The notes under the pieces are model-generated. The model worked only from the letters and a program-made list of their open reading frames with translations. It had not been told where the DNA came from and did not search any database. DNA of 64,000 nt, taken from the NCBI RefSeq assembly GCF_007828215.1, contig NZ_VIUE01000005.1, positions 124,001-188,000 on the forward strand, given 5' to 3'. The translations under genes and the position numbers were made by a program. This DNA comes from Pseudomonas sp. SJZ074 (GTDB lineage Bacteria > Pseudomonadota > Gammaproteobacteria > Pseudomonadales > Pseudomonadaceae). Below are positions 1 through 11,755 of the stretch, in pieces. Positions within the stretch are counted from its first letter, which is position 1; every line of letters starts with the position of its first letter.

Positions 1-72
1 GAGGAGCGGATCATAACGCAATGCGCTTTGGCACTGAGGAGGGGTGAACAAGAGCAGCAAAGCGACACAGCT

Positions 73-106
73 CTTGTGGCGAGGGGATAAATCCCCTCGC
101 CACAAG
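73..106. repeat. Perfect inverted repeat downstream of dctP2
   Basis: A 34-base perfect palindrome with arms CTTGTGGCGAGGGGAT and its complement around a two-base centre. It follows the stop of the minus-strand dctP2 gene by about 30 bases. The core GTGGCGAGGGGAT recurs at about 20563, 27680, 29602 and 40487-40510, so it is a dispersed P. fluorescens-type repeat that may also end dctP2 transcription. No long T run follows it, so a role as an intrinsic terminator is not certain. Confidence 0.6.
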
Positions 107-136
107 AAAGCGATGTTCAGTCGATCGACAGCTCGG

Positions 137-1150
<1,014 letters not shown>

Positions 1151-1245
1151 TCAATATTTATCGGGTGGGCTCATTCAACTCAGACCAACGGCGGTCAACT
1201 CCAGGTCCGGGAGAAAACCGCCGCGACTTCGGCAGAGCCGGTGGG

Positions 1246-2529
1246 CTAACTCATCCCCAACCAGTTCGGCAAGACCAGCGAGATCCACGGCACATAGGTA
1301 ATCAGCACCAGGAACGCCAGCAGGATCATCAACCACGGCATGGCCGCGCGGATGGTGGCGGGCAGGGACATGCCGGTCACCGCCGAGGTCACGAAGAGGT
1401 TCAGGCCCACCGGCGGCGTAATCAAACCAATCTCCAGGTTCACCACCATGATAATGCCCAGGTGGATCGGGTCGATGCCCAGTTGCATGGCGATCGGGAA
1501 CAGAATCGGTGCCAGGATCAGGATGATCGCCGATGGCTCCATGAACGCGCCGGCAACCAGCAGCACGATGTTCACCACCAGCAGGAACGTCACGGGGGTG
1601 AGCCCGGCATCGATCACCCATGCGGTGATCTGTTGGGGAAGTTGCTCGGTGGTCAGCACATGGGCGAAGAGCATGGCGTTGGCAATGATGAACATCAGCA
1701 TGATGCTCAACTTGGCCGACTCCAGCAGTACCTTCGGCGTCTCACGGAACGTGAGGTCCTTGTAGACGAACAAGGCGATGAACGCCGAATACACCGCAGC
1801 CACCGCAGCCGCTTCGGTCGGAGTGAACATCCCCGAATAGATCCCGCCGAGGATGATGAGCATCAGCAGCAGACCCCACAGGGCCTTGCGCGCGGTGGAC
1901 AGCCATTCGCGGAACGTCGCCCTAGGCAGGGCCGGCAGGTTCTTTTTCACCGCGACGATGTAGATCGCGACCATCAGCGCCAGGCCCAGCAGCAAACCAG
2001 GCACCACCCCGGCCATGAACAACTTGCCCACGGAGGTCTCGGTCGCGGCGGCATACACCACCATCACGATCGAGGGTGGAATCAGGATCCCCAGGGTCCC
2101 GGCGTTGCACACGATGCCGGCGCCGAACGATTGTGGATAACCCGAGCGCACCATGCCAGCAATGGCGATGGAGCCGACCGCCGCTACGGTCGCCGGGCTT
2201 GAGCCGGACAGCGCCGCAAACAGCATGCACGCCAGCACCGCGGCAATCGCCAAGCCGCCGCGAATGTGGCCGACGCAGGCGTTGGCGAAGTCGATCAGCC
2301 GTCGCGCCACGCCGCCGGTGGTCATGAACGCGCCGGCCAGCAGGAAGAACGGAATTGCCAGCAGTGTGTAGTGTTCAGACGTTTCGAACAGCTTGATCGC
2401 CAGGGATCGCACGGAGTCCGGGCTGAAGAAAATGATGGTCAGTGAGCCGGCCAACCCCAACGAAATGGCAATGGGCACACCGATGAACATCAGAATGAAC
2501 AGTGCTGCAAACAGGAAGGCAATGGTCAT
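1246..2529 (-). CDS. dctM: TRAP transporter large permease DctM
   Basis: 427 residues, very hydrophobic, of the usual size and composition for the 12-helix DctM subunit that forms the sodium-driven translocation channel of TRAP transporters in the inner membrane. It contains the family stretches GAFMTTGGVARRLIDFAN and LITPPVGLNLFV. Its start codon overlaps the stop of dctQ by four bases (ATGA), which points to translational coupling in an operon dctP-dctQ-dctM-dctP2. The likely substrates are C4-dicarboxylates, judged from the DctP type. Confidence 0.95.
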   Translation of the reverse strand: MTIAFLFAALFILMFIGVPIAISLGLAGSLTIIFFSPDSVRSLAIKLFETSEHYTLLAIPFFLLAGAFMTTGGVARRLIDFANACVGHIRGGLAIAAVLACMLFAALSGSSPATVAAVGSIAIAGMVRSGYPQSFGAGIVCNAGTLGILIPPSIVMVVYAAATETSVGKLFMAGVVPGLLLGLALMVAIYIVAVKKNLPALPRATFREWLSTARKALWGLLLMLIILGGIYSGMFTPTEAAAVAAVYSAFIALFVYKDLTFRETPKVLLESAKLSIMLMFIIANAMLFAHVLTTEQLPQQITAWVIDAGLTPVTFLLVVNIVLLVAGAFMEPSAIILILAPILFPIAMQLGIDPIHLGIIMVVNLEIGLITPPVGLNLFVTSAVTGMSLPATIRAAMPWLMILLAFLVLITYVPWISLVLPNWLGMS

Positions 2530-3158
2530 GGCTTGTCTTCCTCGTGTTCGGTCAGTTTGATAGCTTCCGCCGCTTCATCGGCCAGGCCCAGGCCTGTCTG
2601 ACGATTCCTCAGGATGCGCAGGAGGATTTCCGCGAAACGGATGAACACCAAGGCAAAACCCACCGGTACGATCAACCCGATATGCCATTGCATGATGCCG
2701 AATTGACCCAGGTCCTCGGCGCCGATCTGCGCGATCATCAACGTATTGATCCATTCATAGCTCGCCACGGCCAGCAGCCCGGCGTAGGTCAGGCAGAACA
2801 GGCAGGCGATCACCCCGATAAAGCGCTGCACCGGCTTGCTGGCCAGTTTCACCAGCGCGTCGACGCCGATATGCCCGGCGGTGCGCACGCCATACGACAA
2901 GCCGAAAAAGATCAGCCAGCCGAACAGCGCTTTGGTCAGCGAGCTGCTCCAGGTCATGGCCTGGGCCATATTCATGATGCCATCGCCAATGGCGGACGCC
3001 GGTTCACTGACGGCCGACCAGTTATCGCCGATGCTGTAGAAAACGCTGTAGAGATTGTTGAGCACCACATAGACGAAAGTAACCAACGTCATGGCGGCCA
3101 GAAGGAAGGCAATGAAACCTTCCTCGAAGTGTTCCCAGATGCGCCGAAAAGCGTTCAT
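2526..3158 (-). CDS. dctQ: TRAP transporter small permease DctQ
   Basis: 210 residues from the chosen start (MNAFRRIWEHFEEG), with four predicted membrane helices and the DctQ pattern of about 200 residues. It is the small membrane partner of DctM. The open frame extends upstream to 3224, but a GGAG sits about ten bases before the ATG at 3158, and the longer N-terminus is not family-like. It lies 65 bases after dctP and overlaps dctM by four bases. Confidence 0.9.
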   Translation of the reverse strand: MNAFRRIWEHFEEGFIAFLLAAMTLVTFVYVVLNNLYSVFYSIGDNWSAVSEPASAIGDGIMNMAQAMTWSSSLTKALFGWLIFFGLSYGVRTAGHIGVDALVKLASKPVQRFIGVIACLFCLTYAGLLAVASYEWINTLMIAQIGAEDLGQFGIMQWHIGLIVPVGFALVFIRFAEILLRILRNRQTGLGLADEAAEAIKLTEHEEDKP

Positions 3159-3223
3159 GGAGGACATCTCCTGCAGGGGGACGACAAGCCGGTGTTGCCA
3201 GAACGGCAGCACCGGCCAACCCA

Positions 3224-4665
<1,442 letters not shown>

Positions 4666-5037
4666 ATGATCGACTTCAACAACAAAGGCTTCTTCAAACT
4701 CAAGCAGAACGACGAATATGCCGAGCGTGTCACGGCGTTGCTGCTGGATGGTGAGCAGGTCATCGACGCCTACAAATCCATGCGTGACGGCGTGGTCTTC
4801 ACCAACAAGCGCATCATCGCGGTGAACGTACAGGGCATCACCGGCAGCAAGAAAGACTTCACCTCCCTGCCTTACAAGAACATCGTGGCTTACTCGGTCG
4901 AAACGTCCGGCACCTTCGATCTGGACTCCGAGCTGGAGATCTACTTTTCGTCTCTGGGCAAGGTGAAGTTCGAGTTCACCGGCAAGACCGGGATCGTCGA
5001 GATCTCGAAGGTGATCTCCCGGCATCTCCTGGCTTGA
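4666..5037 (+). CDS. Bacterial PH-domain protein
   Basis: 123 residues that form one small beta-rich domain of the bacterial pleckstrin-homology type (bPH_1): a start rich in charged residues, then GVVFTNKRIIAVNVQG (the strand-turn-strand typical of these domains), SLPYKNIVAYSVE and a C-terminal helix ISKVISRHLLA. No signal peptide or membrane helix. AAGGA lies seven bases before the ATG. The function is unknown in general; such proteins have been linked to envelope or general stress. It is a single gene, convergent with the decarboxylase that follows. Confidence 0.85.
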   Translation: MIDFNNKGFFKLKQNDEYAERVTALLLDGEQVIDAYKSMRDGVVFTNKRIIAVNVQGITGSKKDFTSLPYKNIVAYSVETSGTFDLDSELEIYFSSLGKVKFEFTGKTGIVEISKVISRHLLA

Positions 5038-5084
5038 CCTCAGGGCGCCGCCGGAGGGAGGGGCGCCAGGAGTCGGTGTCTACC

Positions 5085-7391
5085 TCACTCGAAATCCGTC
5101 CCACCGGACTTCAGCACCAGTAACTGATAAACGCCGTTCTCCACGTCGATCCCATGGGTGTCATGGGTGAAGCCCGGAAAGGATCTGTCGAAGCTCTCCA
5201 GTGCTTTCAGATAAGCCAGCAAAGGTCCGTCCGCGGGGCCGGCGTTTTCCCCCGGCATCAACAAGGGGATGCCCGGTGGGTACGGCACGATGCCGGTGGC
5301 GGCGATGCGTCCCGCGGCGTCCTTCAGGGGCACCAGCTCGACATCGTTGCGCACCAGTTTTTCGTAGGCCTGCACCGGGCTGAACACGGCTGTGGGCAAC
5401 GTGCCGAAAGCCTGGGCCATGGTCGAGGTGGTCTTGTTCTTTTTCATCGCGGTGAAGATTTCATCGGCCAAATCCTTGAGCCCCATGCCGGCGTAGCGCT
5501 GCTGATTGGCCACCAGCAGGTCCGGCAGGCACAGCTCCAGCTCGGTGTTTTCGTCATAGTCGCGCTTGAAGTCGAGCAGGGCGTTGACCAGGGTGCCCCA
5601 TTTCCCTTTGGTGATGCCGATGGAGAACAGAAACAGGATGGTGAAGTCGGTGGTCTTCTCGACCACGATGCCCTGGTGTTCCAGGTAGGCCGTCAGGACG
5701 CAGGCCGGGATGCCGAAGTCGAGCAGGTTTCCATCGTCGCCCATGCCGGGGCTCAACACCGAGACCTTGATAGGGTCGAGCATGCAATAGCCGTCTTCGA
5801 TGTCGCCGAAGCCGTGCCAGACCTCGTTCGGGTGCAGCACCCAGCAGCTCGGGTCCGTCTTGAGCAATACCGGGTCCACTGCATGGAACGGCATCTGGCT
5901 GGCGCCAACGCGCACTGACGGCGGCTGCCAGCAGGTGAAGAACCATTCCTGCTTGCTCGACATCTCGTTGTGCATGCGTGACAGGACCTGGCGAAACGCG
6001 ACGGCCTCCTCGATGGATTCGCTGGTCAGGATCTGTCCGCTCGGTGCCTCCATCATGGCCGAGCTGACGTCGCAGGAGGCCATGATTGCGTAGTTGGGCG
6101 ACGTCGAGGCGTGCATCATGAACGACTCGTTGAACCGCCCGTGTTCGATCGGGTTGCGGCCATTGCGCACATGAATCATCGAGGCCTGGGACAAGGCGGC
6201 AATCAGCTTGTGTGTCGACTGGGTGGCGAACACGGTCGGCTTCGAATCGTCGTGATCGTCGGGCTCGCCGTGCATGGCGAAGCGGTCGCGGTACAGCGGG
6301 TTGAAACGTGCATAGCCGTACCAGGCTTCGTCGAAATGCAGGCGGTCGACGCTTTGCCCGAGCAATTCTTCTACGCGGGTGACGTTGTAGGTCAAGCCGT
6401 CGTAGGTGGAATTGGTGATGATCGCGTGCACCGGTGTCGGGTCGATGCCTTTCTTGACCAGCGGGTTATTCGCGATGGCGGCTTTGACCCCTTCGGCGCT
6501 CAAGGTTTGCGGCAGGATCGGACCGATGATGCCGTAGCGGTTGCGGGTGGGGACCAGATAGGTGGGCAGCGCGCCCGACAGGGTCATCGCATGTTCGGCC
6601 GATTTGTGGCAATTGCGGTCGCAGAGGGCGATCTGGTTGCGCGTGACGCTGGCCATGAGGATCACGCGGTTGGACATCGAGGATCCATTGGTGACGTAGT
6701 ACGTGCGATGGGCGCCGAACACCTTGGCCGCATAGCGTTCACCCTGGCCGATGGGGCCGCTGTGATCCAGCAGTGAACCCAGCTCCCCGACAGAGATGGA
6801 CAGGTCGGAACGCAGCAGGTTTTCTCCGAAGAACTCGTAAAACGCCCGACCTGCGGTGCTTTTGAGAAACGCCGTGCCACCCGCATGGCCGGGGGTGTGC
6901 CAGGAGTATTCGTAGGAACTGGCAAACCTGACCAGCGCACCGAACATGGGGGGCAGGGAGGCTTTGCGGTAGCGCTCGATGGCCGCCAGAATGCGACCGC
7001 TGAGGAAGCGGCTGGTGTCCTCCGGCAGCCAGATGAAGTCATCGGCGTACTGCATGACCACCAGGGGAATACTGGAGGCGGTACTTCGGTCGCTGATCAG
7101 GAAGACCGGTACCCGGGTGTTGCGTTCACGCAGGTTGGTCAGCAGCTTGATGCATTCCTCGTGGCCCTCGCTGTCGTCCATTTCCCAACTGAGCAGGACA
7201 CATTGAATGGCCGGGTCCGAATTCAGGATCGACGTGGCGTCGCTCAGGGATTCCGACACCAGCATGCTGATGGCCCGCTGCTCCACGTCGCTGATCAGTT
7301 GAAGCAGGGCTCGACCGAAGACCGTGCGTTTATCCGGCGGGCTGCTGACCAGTAGGGTGAGCATCCCGAGCGTGTGCTTGTTTTCCGTCAT
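5085..7391 (-). CDS. Orn/Lys/Arg decarboxylase, fold-type I (AdiA/LdcA-like)
   Basis: 768 residues, the size of inducible basic amino acid decarboxylases. An N-terminal response-regulator-like wing domain (about 1-140) is followed by the PLP domain: YSWHTPGHAGG, YVTNGSSMSNR, CDRNCHKSAEHA, LHFDEAWYGYARF and the Schiff-base lysine K395 in STHKLIAALSQASM. The C-terminal domain follows (MGITKGKW, VPYPPGIPLLMPGE). It converts a basic amino acid to its diamine or agmatine in the cytoplasm and consumes a proton. The sequence does not tell lysine from arginine or ornithine. Single gene with a 240-base upstream spacer. Confidence 0.92.
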   Translation of the reverse strand: MTENKHTLGMLTLLVSSPPDKRTVFGRALLQLISDVEQRAISMLVSESLSDATSILNSDPAIQCVLLSWEMDDSEGHEECIKLLTNLRERNTRVPVFLISDRSTASSIPLVVMQYADDFIWLPEDTSRFLSGRILAAIERYRKASLPPMFGALVRFASSYEYSWHTPGHAGGTAFLKSTAGRAFYEFFGENLLRSDLSISVGELGSLLDHSGPIGQGERYAAKVFGAHRTYYVTNGSSMSNRVILMASVTRNQIALCDRNCHKSAEHAMTLSGALPTYLVPTRNRYGIIGPILPQTLSAEGVKAAIANNPLVKKGIDPTPVHAIITNSTYDGLTYNVTRVEELLGQSVDRLHFDEAWYGYARFNPLYRDRFAMHGEPDDHDDSKPTVFATQSTHKLIAALSQASMIHVRNGRNPIEHGRFNESFMMHASTSPNYAIMASCDVSSAMMEAPSGQILTSESIEEAVAFRQVLSRMHNEMSSKQEWFFTCWQPPSVRVGASQMPFHAVDPVLLKTDPSCWVLHPNEVWHGFGDIEDGYCMLDPIKVSVLSPGMGDDGNLLDFGIPACVLTAYLEHQGIVVEKTTDFTILFLFSIGITKGKWGTLVNALLDFKRDYDENTELELCLPDLLVANQQRYAGMGLKDLADEIFTAMKKNKTTSTMAQAFGTLPTAVFSPVQAYEKLVRNDVELVPLKDAAGRIAATGIVPYPPGIPLLMPGENAGPADGPLLAYLKALESFDRSFPGFTHDTHGIDVENGVYQLLVLKSGGTDFE

Positions 7392-7629
7392 GGCAGAGCC
7401 CCCGGAGTGGCTTTATTCAAGTGGTTCACCGGTACTGGTTCGCCTTTGAGATGCTGGGCGCTGACCACTGCGCCGGGTATCAACGCTTGTTTGCCGAGTG
7501 AGCGACATCCCTGCCCCATTCAATGCGTGGTAAAGACTTAGCTATAGCTGAAGATAGGGATGTCGCAAGGCTTGCCCTGGCGCGTTCCGATGGTTGTCGA
7601 GCCGAAAAACCTTACAGATCACGCCAATT

Positions 7630-8034
7630 TCAGTGGTCCGGAAACTCAGGCAAATAACAAGCCGGCGAACTCATCTCTCCCCGTTTCTCCAGCTCATCCT
7701 CCAGCCATTCGGCCAGCACCACGGCATTGTTTTCGCTGGTCGAGTGGGCGGCGTAAACCAGGGTGAGGTTGCCGTTGCAGGCGGTGTCGACCAGCTCCCA
7801 CCAATGCTGCGGTTGCGCGCCCAGTGCCTGGCGATAGGCCGCTTTGAACTGATCAAAGGTCATCGCACCGCTCTTGAATGCCTTGCGCAGTTCAGGAGAC
7901 GGCGCCACGTCCTGGAGCCATGCGTCGATGATCAATTTATCCTTGCGACAATTGCGCGGCCACAGGCGGTCGACCAGCACGCGCCGACCATCGTCGGGGG
8001 CGGGTGCTTCGTAGGCGCGTTTGCATTGGATCAT
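7630..8034 (-). CDS. DUF488 family protein (YeaO-like)
   Basis: 134 residues that match the DUF488 pattern: RVLVDRLWPRNCRKDKL near the N-terminus, WLQDVAPSPELRKAF in the middle and TLVYAAHSTSENNAVVLAEWLE at the C-terminus. Proteins of this family are small and cytoplasmic and have no settled biochemical role. It reads alone on the minus strand, with a REP pair just upstream (8134-8227). Confidence 0.88.
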   Translation of the reverse strand: MIQCKRAYEAPAPDDGRRVLVDRLWPRNCRKDKLIIDAWLQDVAPSPELRKAFKSGAMTFDQFKAAYRQALGAQPQHWWELVDTACNGNLTLVYAAHSTSENNAVVLAEWLEDELEKRGEMSSPACYLPEFPDH

Positions 8035-8133
8035 GACGGCCGGCCTCTCGAGGGGATTGGATCAGCATAGGCCTTGGCGGCTGGGTTATCACGGGACAGT
8101 TCAAGCGTAGAGGTGTTGAATGTTCGGACGCCA

Positions 8134-8227
8134 TCGCGAGCAGGCTCGCTCCCACAGGTCCGGCGTCGTACTTCAATACTGCATATACCGCAGAGTTTCT
8201 GTGGGAGCGGGCTTGCTCGCGAAAGCG
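8134..8227. repeat. REP pair (REPIN)
   Basis: Two REP sequences in inverted orientation. The left one (8134-8158) reads as the complement of CTGTGGGAGCGAGCCTGCTC, the right one (8201-8227) reads TGTGGGAGCGGGCTTGCTCG. About 40 bases separate them. Each REP can fold on itself through GAGC-GCTC, and the pair can fold as one long hairpin. The pair sits in the spacer between the DUF488 gene and the end of the large regulator gene. Confidence 0.85.
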
Positions 8228-8255
8228 TGGGGCCACCCAACGAGGTTCCGTGGCG

Positions 8256-11200
8256 TCACTGAACATCCAGCAGAGGCTGCAACCGTGGCATCGTCGCCAC
8301 AAATCCCATCTGCTGCGCTGCGCGTTGAATCCCTTTCAACGACTCCTCCTTCGTTCGATCGCCCCGCAACCATTGGCTCGCCACATCGATCAGCCGCACA
8401 TGATGACTGACCCACGCGCACGACGCGGACTCAGGCAGTACCGCCATCTGTTGCCCATGCCGGATTGCCTGTTCGATGTTCCCCGCCAGCAGGCAGGCTT
8501 CAGCGGCGGCCACGCGAAAGCGCAGGGTGTTGTGGGCGAGGCAGGCTTGGGTGAGTTGAGTTTCGCCTTTCAATAGCGCCTGGTCACTGAGTTGCGGATC
8601 GTCGACCATCATTGCCAGGCTGCCGTAGATCCAGGGGCCGATATAACGGTGCAAATCGAAGCGTTCAACCAGGTTTGCCGCGTCCATGATCAACGTCTGC
8701 GCCTGCTTGCGTTCACCCTGGTGCAGGGCTACCCGTGCCAGCCCTTCCAGCAGGATCGCTTCGAAACGGCTGGCGCCCAGGTTGCGCGCCAGTTCAAGGG
8801 CGCAGGTCAGTTGCTGCTCTGCCGATGCCTGCTGAGCACTTGCTGCCAGCACCCAGGAGGCGGTCAGGCGCGAGAACACTTCCGCCCGATGGTTGCCGAT
8901 CCGGCGACTGTATTCGATGGCATCCGTGGCGTCGCGCAACGCCAGGTGCGGCTGGCCCAGGTAGAATTGCGCCGAGCCGCGGGCACTGCGATTGCCTGCT
9001 TCCACGTCCACCAACCCATGCCGCTCGCACAGGCGCACGCATTGGTCGAAGACTTCGTAGGCAGTCTGCATGTTCCCTTGGGCGTAGTAGGAGTCACCGA
9101 TCCCGCTCAAGGCCTTTGCCTCGGTTTCCAGATCCCGACCGATCCTCGCAAAGGAGAGTGCCTCTTCGTGCAAGCGACGACATTCGACATAGTCTCCGCG
9201 CGGAAAGTAGATGTTGCCGTGCAACTGATGCAGCCGGGCCAGTGCGGTGTGGGCGCGCAGGGCCTGGGCGACGGGGAGCATGTCTTCGATCAGGCGTTCT
9301 TCTTCGTCCAGGCAATCGAGAGTATTGAGGACCGCCGCCAGCCCGAGCGCCGCCTCGATCCGGTCCTGCGGCTGTTGCGCCAATGCCAGCGCCCGCTGGA
9401 AATGTTCCCGTGCCTGTGCCGTCTGGCCCAGACCCGAACAGGCCTGGCCGCACAGCAACGCAAGGGTAAAACTGCCCTGGGAGCGCTCGCCGAACACTGC
9501 GCATTGGTGTGCCAGCGCGAGTACGCTGTCGTACTGACAGGCAAGGCGTTTTTCGTCCATGGCCGCCAGCAGCGCATCGAACGCTGCCGGGTCTTTGGCC
9601 CGCAGCAGATGCTGGGCATGGAGCACCCGGTCGCGCTCACGGTAGAGCTTCGCCACCGTCCGGTGCAACTGTTCACGCAGCACGTCGGGGATCGCGTCGT
9701 AAAGGCAATGCATGACCAGGTCATGGACGAACAGGTAGCTTCCCGGCTCGACTTCGCGTAACAGCCCCTGGCGCATGTCCGCCGTCGGTAAATAATCAGG
9801 CTGCCCAAGAGCCTCGCGCCAGAGCGTCAGTTCGAAGCGATTGCCCAGCACCGCGGCGTAGTGCAGGGCGTGACGCTGGTGCGAGGCCAGCTTGTCAAAA
9901 CGGGTCTGTATCAGGTGTCGCAGGCTATCGGGAAAAGTACCTTCCTGACTCGCCAGCAACTGCGTCAGGTACAGCGGGTTGCCTTGGGCCCGGATGACGC
10001 AATCGGCGCGGTAATGCGGGTCGACATCAATGAACTGAGCGGCCAGGGCAGAGGCCTCCCGTGCGCGGATCGGCGCGATGTCGAGCACACTCATGGGTGT
10101 GTTCGCGTGAGCACGGATTGAGTTTTCCAGCGGATCGCCTTCTGGTCGGGACGTCAGCAGCCAGACGATGGGCGCCTCGTCCGTGGCATCGAGCAGCTTG
10201 CCCAGTAGCGTAAACAATGGAGCGTCGCCCCAGTGCAGGTCCTCCAGGCCGATCAGCAAGGGCTGTTGCACCGCGATTCGTCGCAACACCTCGACCAAGG
10301 CCAGCAGCAGGCCCTGGGTGCGGGCCGGGCTGCTCATCGCTGCATACAAAGCGGGCGGCTCGGCGGATGAAACAGCCGTCAGGACCTGAAGGAACATCCA
10401 ATGTTCAGGCGCCACTTTCAGGCGGGACAACCCGGCCTCCAGCTGCGCAGCATTGATCGACGTAGTGCCAGCGACACCCAACAAGCTGCCCACCAACTGC
10501 CCCAACGGCCAGAGGCTGTTGTCCATGCCGAAGTCCAGCACATCGGCACGGTGACAAGCGAAACCGCTTTGCCGGGCGATGTCGAAAAACTCGCTGACCA
10601 GCCGTGTCTTGCCGATGCCCGCCATGCCGCGCACATAGACCACATGGCCGTCCTGGCACTCGTGGGTGGCCTCGATCACGCCCTTGAACTGCAGCAACTC
10701 AATGGCCCGTCCCACCAACGGTCGGGGGGCGTTTTCGTCGAGGTTGCGCAGACGCCGACACTTTCGATAGGTGGGAAAAGCCTCGTCGGTGGGGGAGAAC
10801 TCGAAGCGCGAAGCGAGTTGTTCAAGCAGGCTCTGTGCGACATACACCGGAGCGTGACCGTGGTGGTCCGACAGCGGTTGTCGCGCAAGCAGGATTGCAT
10901 CGCCTTCCGGCATCGCCACTTCGTTGCCCAGGCGCACCAGCCGCAGCAACAAGGCGTGCCCCGGCTTCACGAATTGCTCCCGGCTCAGCGCCAACGCACA
11001 CAACAGGCCACGTTCGCTGTCGCTGCGATAGGCGTGGGGTGAGCCGAACCGGGCGATGATGACATCCTGGGCGATGACGGAGACTGCGCCGCCGAACTGC
11101 CGGACCAGGCGTTCGATGTCATGCGCCAATACATCGGGCAACCCCCCGATGGCAAAAGAAAGTTCCAGCACATAGCGGATGACCGCGTCGTCGGCTTGTT

Positions 11201-11552
11201 TCAGCGTCTGTTGTGCCAGGGTCTTCTCATGCAACTGGGTGACCGATTGCTCTATCTCCACCAGCATCGTTGACATGGCTGCGCCCAACAACGCACTCAC
11301 GTCGACATCGAAGGCCGTCGCCAGGTGACGGGCCGTGCGGTAGAGCACCGGTTTGCCGGTTTCGGCGCGTTTGATGGAGGCGATAGACACGCACAGGTGC
11401 CGGTTCAGGCAGGCTTCGGCCAGGGTTTCCTGGCTCAGGCCATGTTGTTTGCGCAAGCCTTTCAATAGCCCGGCGTCCAGCAGTACGCGGCCATCGGACA
11501 CCGAAGCATCGCGCTTGGGGAGGGCAGGGAGCACGCGGTATCTGGAGTCCAT
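8256..11552 (-). CDS. Large HTH-cyclase-like-ATPase-TPR regulator (STAND type)
   Basis: 1098 residues. Order of parts: an XRE-type helix-turn-helix (about 26-90, LRKQHGLSQETLAEACLN, ASIKRAETGK), a degenerate class III nucleotide-cyclase-like domain (about 120-260, IIARFGSPHAYRSDSERG, no catalytic Asp pair visible), a P-loop ATPase with Walker A GMAGIGKT at 309-316 and Walker B-like LLIGLEDLHWGD near 430-440, and an all-helical C-terminal half with tetratricopeptide-like repeats. This is the layout of STAND signal-dependent transcription regulators. It is transcribed away from the MACPF gene, 203 bases off, and the shared spacer carries iterated repeats. I infer that it controls the MACPF operon. 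The inducer is unknown. Confidence 0.8.
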   Translation of the reverse strand: MDSRYRVLPALPKRDASVSDGRVLLDAGLLKGLRKQHGLSQETLAEACLNRHLCVSIASIKRAETGKPVLYRTARHLATAFDVDVSALLGAAMSTMLVEIEQSVTQLHEKTLAQQTLKQADDAVIRYVLELSFAIGGLPDVLAHDIERLVRQFGGAVSVIAQDVIIARFGSPHAYRSDSERGLLCALALSREQFVKPGHALLLRLVRLGNEVAMPEGDAILLARQPLSDHHGHAPVYVAQSLLEQLASRFEFSPTDEAFPTYRKCRRLRNLDENAPRPLVGRAIELLQFKGVIEATHECQDGHVVYVRGMAGIGKTRLVSEFFDIARQSGFACHRADVLDFGMDNSLWPLGQLVGSLLGVAGTTSINAAQLEAGLSRLKVAPEHWMFLQVLTAVSSAEPPALYAAMSSPARTQGLLLALVEVLRRIAVQQPLLIGLEDLHWGDAPLFTLLGKLLDATDEAPIVWLLTSRPEGDPLENSIRAHANTPMSVLDIAPIRAREASALAAQFIDVDPHYRADCVIRAQGNPLYLTQLLASQEGTFPDSLRHLIQTRFDKLASHQRHALHYAAVLGNRFELTLWREALGQPDYLPTADMRQGLLREVEPGSYLFVHDLVMHCLYDAIPDVLREQLHRTVAKLYRERDRVLHAQHLLRAKDPAAFDALLAAMDEKRLACQYDSVLALAHQCAVFGERSQGSFTLALLCGQACSGLGQTAQAREHFQRALALAQQPQDRIEAALGLAAVLNTLDCLDEEERLIEDMLPVAQALRAHTALARLHQLHGNIYFPRGDYVECRRLHEEALSFARIGRDLETEAKALSGIGDSYYAQGNMQTAYEVFDQCVRLCERHGLVDVEAGNRSARGSAQFYLGQPHLALRDATDAIEYSRRIGNHRAEVFSRLTASWVLAASAQQASAEQQLTCALELARNLGASRFEAILLEGLARVALHQGERKQAQTLIMDAANLVERFDLHRYIGPWIYGSLAMMVDDPQLSDQALLKGETQLTQACLAHNTLRFRVAAAEACLLAGNIEQAIRHGQQMAVLPESASCAWVSHHVRLIDVASQWLRGDRTKEESLKGIQRAAQQMGFVATMPRLQPLLDVQ

Positions 11553-11635
11553 GTCGATCGCCAGGGGAAGTCAACGGCAGACGCCCGAGTCTACTCCTCT
11601 GCATCCGCGACGTTAACGAAAAGATGGCATTTTGC

Positions 11636-11733
11636 CTGATACCAAACTGATACCGGACTGACACCACGCTGGACTGTCGGCTCGGCAGCGGTCTCCTGAT
11701 ACTGAATCCCGTCAATTGGCATCAGTTGATACC
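11636..11733. promoter_or_regulatory. Iterated CTGATACC sites between regulator and MACPF gene
   Basis: CTGATACC occurs at 11636 and 11647, CTGACACC at 11658 and a degenerate CTGGACTG at 11669, all spaced by exactly 11 bases. Then come CTGATACT at 11696 and TTGATACC at 11726, the last about 20 bases before the MACPF start. One unit per helical turn puts the repeats on one face of the DNA, as expected for a cooperative activator. That the 1098-residue regulator binds here is an inference from its position. Confidence 0.6.
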
Positions 11734-11755
11734 ACCTGAGCGATGGGAGAAAGCG

